From Thermoproteota archaeon (lineage in GTDB: Archaea > Thermoproteota > Methanomethylicia > Nezhaarchaeales > WYZ-LMO8): 7,530 bases of DNA. The position numbers were made by a program, and so were the translations under genes. The stretch is from assembly GCA_011605835.1 (NCBI GenBank), contig JAAOZJ010000002.1:1-7530 (forward strand), written 5' to 3'. Below the pieces are notes generated by a model that did not search any database, was not told the DNA's origin, and was given only the letters and a program-made list of their open reading frames with translations. Below are positions 6,415-7,530 of this stretch, piece after piece; within the stretch, counting starts at the first letter, position 1; every line of letters begins with the position of its first letter.

Positions 6415-6481
6415 ACATGCAAGTTCGTTGTTAATCGTGCGAGAACGTACTATCGAGTCATGTGCTTGCTCTAGCTTAGCC

Positions 6482-6502
6482 TAAGCATTTAAGCAATGCT
6501 TA
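6482..6502. repeat. Perfect 8-bp inverted repeat
   Basis: TAAGCATT (6482-6489) and AATGCTTA (6495-6502) are separated by TAAGC. As RNA this would be a hairpin with a 5-base loop; as DNA it is a dyad that could bind a dimeric regulator. There is no T-tract after it, so a terminator role is not supported. Confidence 0.45.
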
Positions 6503-6612
6503 TAACGCGGTACTAATGCTTGAAGATTATCGCGTAAAAGCACTATGAAGTTTTTCATCATCTCCAAGCGAAGAAGATGCATGGTCGCCTAGGGGCCTCC
6601 TATGCCCCGATT

Positions 6613-6623
6613 AGTTTTATAGT
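6613..6623 (+). promoter_or_regulatory. TATA-like promoter element of the FAD oxidoreductase remnant
   Basis: AGTTTTATAGT lies about 32-42 bases before the ATG at 6655, so initiation would fall about 11 bases before the start codon. GTGAGAGG directly precedes the ATG and can serve as Shine-Dalgarno. The upstream region has therefore kept gene-like signals although the coding sequence is broken. Confidence 0.45.
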
Positions 6624-6654
6624 TAAGTGAATTCCCAAATCTCTCCGTGAGAGG

Positions 6655-6783
6655 ATGAAGTTAGTAGACAAAGTCATCGCAGTTGACGTGGCAATCATTG
6701 GTGGCTTGGCCGGGCTGTCGACTACGTACTTCTTGAATTGGCTCGGCAAAGAGGGCGTCGATGTTATAGTCTCTAAGTGCTGA
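6655..6783 (+). pseudogene. N-terminal fragment of an FAD-dependent oxidoreductase
   Basis: The 42-codon frame MKLVDKVIAV-DVAIIGGLAGLS-TTYFLN…EGVDVIV is the opening beta-alpha-beta dinucleotide-binding fold of an FAD oxidoreductase (for example the DAO/glycine oxidase or fumarate reductase-like group). Intact relatives read DVAIIGGG(L/I)AGLSTAYFL. Here one Gly codon of the GxGxxG loop is missing (IIGG-LAGL), and the second strand, which should continue VLEK, reads VSKC and meets TGA at 6781-6783. Full-length members have 350-600 residues, so over 85% is gone. No continuation is recognisable before deoC at 6975. It is the only protein-coding remnant on the plus strand here and diverges from sucC. 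The superfamily is clear; the subfamily cannot be told. Confidence 0.72.
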
Positions 6784-6806
6784 CGCCAGCTCATCGCCTG
6801 CGTAGG

Positions 6807-6846
6807 AAGGTAGTACCTTAGCGACGAGCTCCGTAACTTACGTTAC
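6807..6846. repeat. Cluster of short inverted repeats downstream of the FAD fragment
   Basis: AAGGTA-G-TACCTT (6807-6819) is a 13-base palindrome around one base. GTAAC-TTAC-GTTAC (6833-6846) forms a 5-bp hairpin, and GGTAGTA (6809-6815) can also pair with TACTACC (6844-6850). The whole could fold as one cruciform-like structure between the two convergent genes (FAD fragment and deoC). It lacks a T-tract, so it is not a clear terminator. Confidence 0.4.
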
Positions 6847-6974
6847 TACCGTAGCCCCGTTGCATAACATGCTTCAATAGCTTCTGCGTGTATGTCGAAG
6901 AAGTACAAAGCAAGGGTTCTGCGATGTTAGTCGCTTAGAGCTATACGTAACTTGTTCAGAGCTAGCCTTAGCCT

Positions 6975-7530
6975 TTAGGGCCTTAAAATGCGCCTCGCAG
7001 CGCTCGTCCCTATGATGTCCGCCCCGGCGTCGATGAGCGCTTGCGCCGCCCGCAAGTCCCTTACCCCTCCAGCCGCCTTAATCCCAGCCCTCCCCTTCAA
7101 AGCCCTCTTGAGCACCAAGACGTCCTCTACGGTCACCCCTCTAGGCCCGTAGCCAGTGCACGTCTTCACGTAGTGGACGCCAGCCTCGGCCAGCCTCACC
7201 GCCACCGATTCCATCTCTTCGACGGTCAAGTACCCCACCTCGATTATCGCCTTGACCACGCGGCCACAAGCTCCCTTGAGCACCTCGCACGCCTCTCGTG
7301 CGACGTAGTCCAAGAAGCCGCCCTTCAGCATCCCTATGTTCACCACGTAGTCCACCTCGTCGGCCCCGTCGGCTATGGCTTCCTCGACGGCCCTCCTCTT
7401 GACCTCCATCTTGGAGGAGCCGAAGGGCAGGTCTATTGCGGCGCACACCAATAGCTCGTCCCCGACGAGCTTTTTGGCGTAGCTGACGTAGCAGGGGTTG
7501 ACGCACACGGCCCTAACATCGAGCTCGAGG
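6975..7530 (-). CDS. deoC: Deoxyribose-phosphate aldolase, 5' end beyond window
   Basis: Cytoplasmic class I aldolase (DERA) that cleaves 2-deoxyribose-5-phosphate to glyceraldehyde-3-phosphate and acetaldehyde, in deoxynucleoside salvage/catabolism. The frame is open to the window edge: the residues ELDVRAVCVNPCYV show that the GTG at 7506-7508 is an internal Val, not the start. About 185 codons are visible and some 30-45 N-terminal residues lie outside, for a normal archaeal size of about 215-230. Catalytic features counted from that Val: Asp53 in DEVDYVVNIG, the Schiff-base Lys115 in YVKTCTGYGPRG (family KTSTG, here with Cys for Ser), and the second Lys144 in GIKAAGGVRD. The C-terminus ADIIGTSAARRILRP is a normal phosphate-binding end. 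TAA is at 6975-6977. The enzyme is intact, with no lesions in the part seen. Confidence 0.95.
   Translation of the reverse strand, partial: LELDVRAVCVNPCYVSYAKKLVGDELLVCAAIDLPFGSSKMEVKRRAVEEAIADGADEVDYVVNIGMLKGGFLDYVAREACEVLKGACGRVVKAIIEVGYLTVEEMESVAVRLAEAGVHYVKTCTGYGPRGVTVEDVLVLKRALKGRAGIKAAGGVRDLRAAQALIDAGADIIGTSAARRILRP

Larger units (their letters stand above)
6364..6654. other. Divergent intergenic region between sucC and the FAD remnant
   Basis: About 290 bases holding candidate promoters for both flanking broken genes and two perfect inverted repeats (6400-6414 and 6482-6502). The word AATGCTT occurs twice 20 bases apart (6495-6501, 6515-6521). No coding frame or RNA gene is recognised. 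Confidence 0.5.

Noticed and set aside
6545..6580. C/D-box sRNA on the minus strand (box C-like GATGATGA)
   Set aside because: No box D (CTGA) at suitable distance and no C'/D' pair.
6600..6794. Minus-strand 64-codon frame opposite the FAD remnant
   Set aside because: The plus strand in this place encodes a clear FAD-binding motif; the minus frame has no family resemblance.
7041..7506. Open frames on both strands overlapping deoC
   Set aside because: The deoC frame carries all catalytic residues; the others are Arg/Gly- or His/Pro-rich shadows caused by high GC in codon positions.
1..7530. CRISPR array, insertion sequence or transposase, toxin-antitoxin or defence genes
   Set aside because: No regularly spaced repeats, terminal inverted repeats, transposase motifs or defence-protein motifs were found.

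Overview
The window looks like part of the genome of a thermophilic archaeon, most likely a member of the Thermoproteota (Crenarchaeota) or a close relative; I cannot name a genus. The evidence is a tRNA gene with a canonical bulge-helix-bulge intron and no encoded CCA, BRE/TATA-like boxes ahead of genes, a short archaeal-type deoxyribose-phosphate aldolase, a three-gene ABC-2/NEW3 exporter operon, and heavy use of AGG/AGA (Arg) and ATA (Ile) codons.

Layout, left to right. A plus-strand tRNA-Leu(UAA) with a 28-nt intron lies at 30-140. It is followed by about 480 bases with no recognisable gene and then, on the minus strand, by a heavily decayed coding remnant of a charged, probably coiled-coil protein (about 618-1010). 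Next is an intact minus-strand operon read from about 4131 down to 1069: a secreted, membrane-anchored protein with three NEW3-like beta modules, then an ABC-2 ATPase, then an ABC-2 permease. These genes overlap by 4 bases and by 11 (or 38) bases, and a BRE/TATA-like box sits just upstream of the first gene. After a 370-base gap comes a minus-strand sucC-sucD pair for succinyl-CoA synthetase, with both genes broken. sucC has lost about 65-70 residues of its ATP-grasp lobe in frame and carries a +1 shift in a run of six G (C on the coding strand). sucD has an in-frame TAA about one third of the way in. To its right a plus-strand 42-codon fragment of an FAD-dependent oxidoreductase has a damaged nucleotide-binding motif and stops early. 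The window ends inside an intact minus-strand deoC whose 5' end lies outside.

How the genes fit together. The ABC operon is the one complete multi-gene system: the ATPase powers the permease, and the NEW3 protein is likely an extracellular partner anchored beside it. deoC is a nucleoside/deoxyribose catabolism enzyme. Between these intact genes lie four independent decay events (coiled-coil remnant, sucC, sucD, FAD oxidoreductase), so this is a region of active gene loss. The most interesting part is the erosion of succinyl-CoA synthetase, which suggests that the succinyl-CoA/succinate step has become dispensable or is carried out by another enzyme in this organism. I did not find a clearly new multi-gene system.
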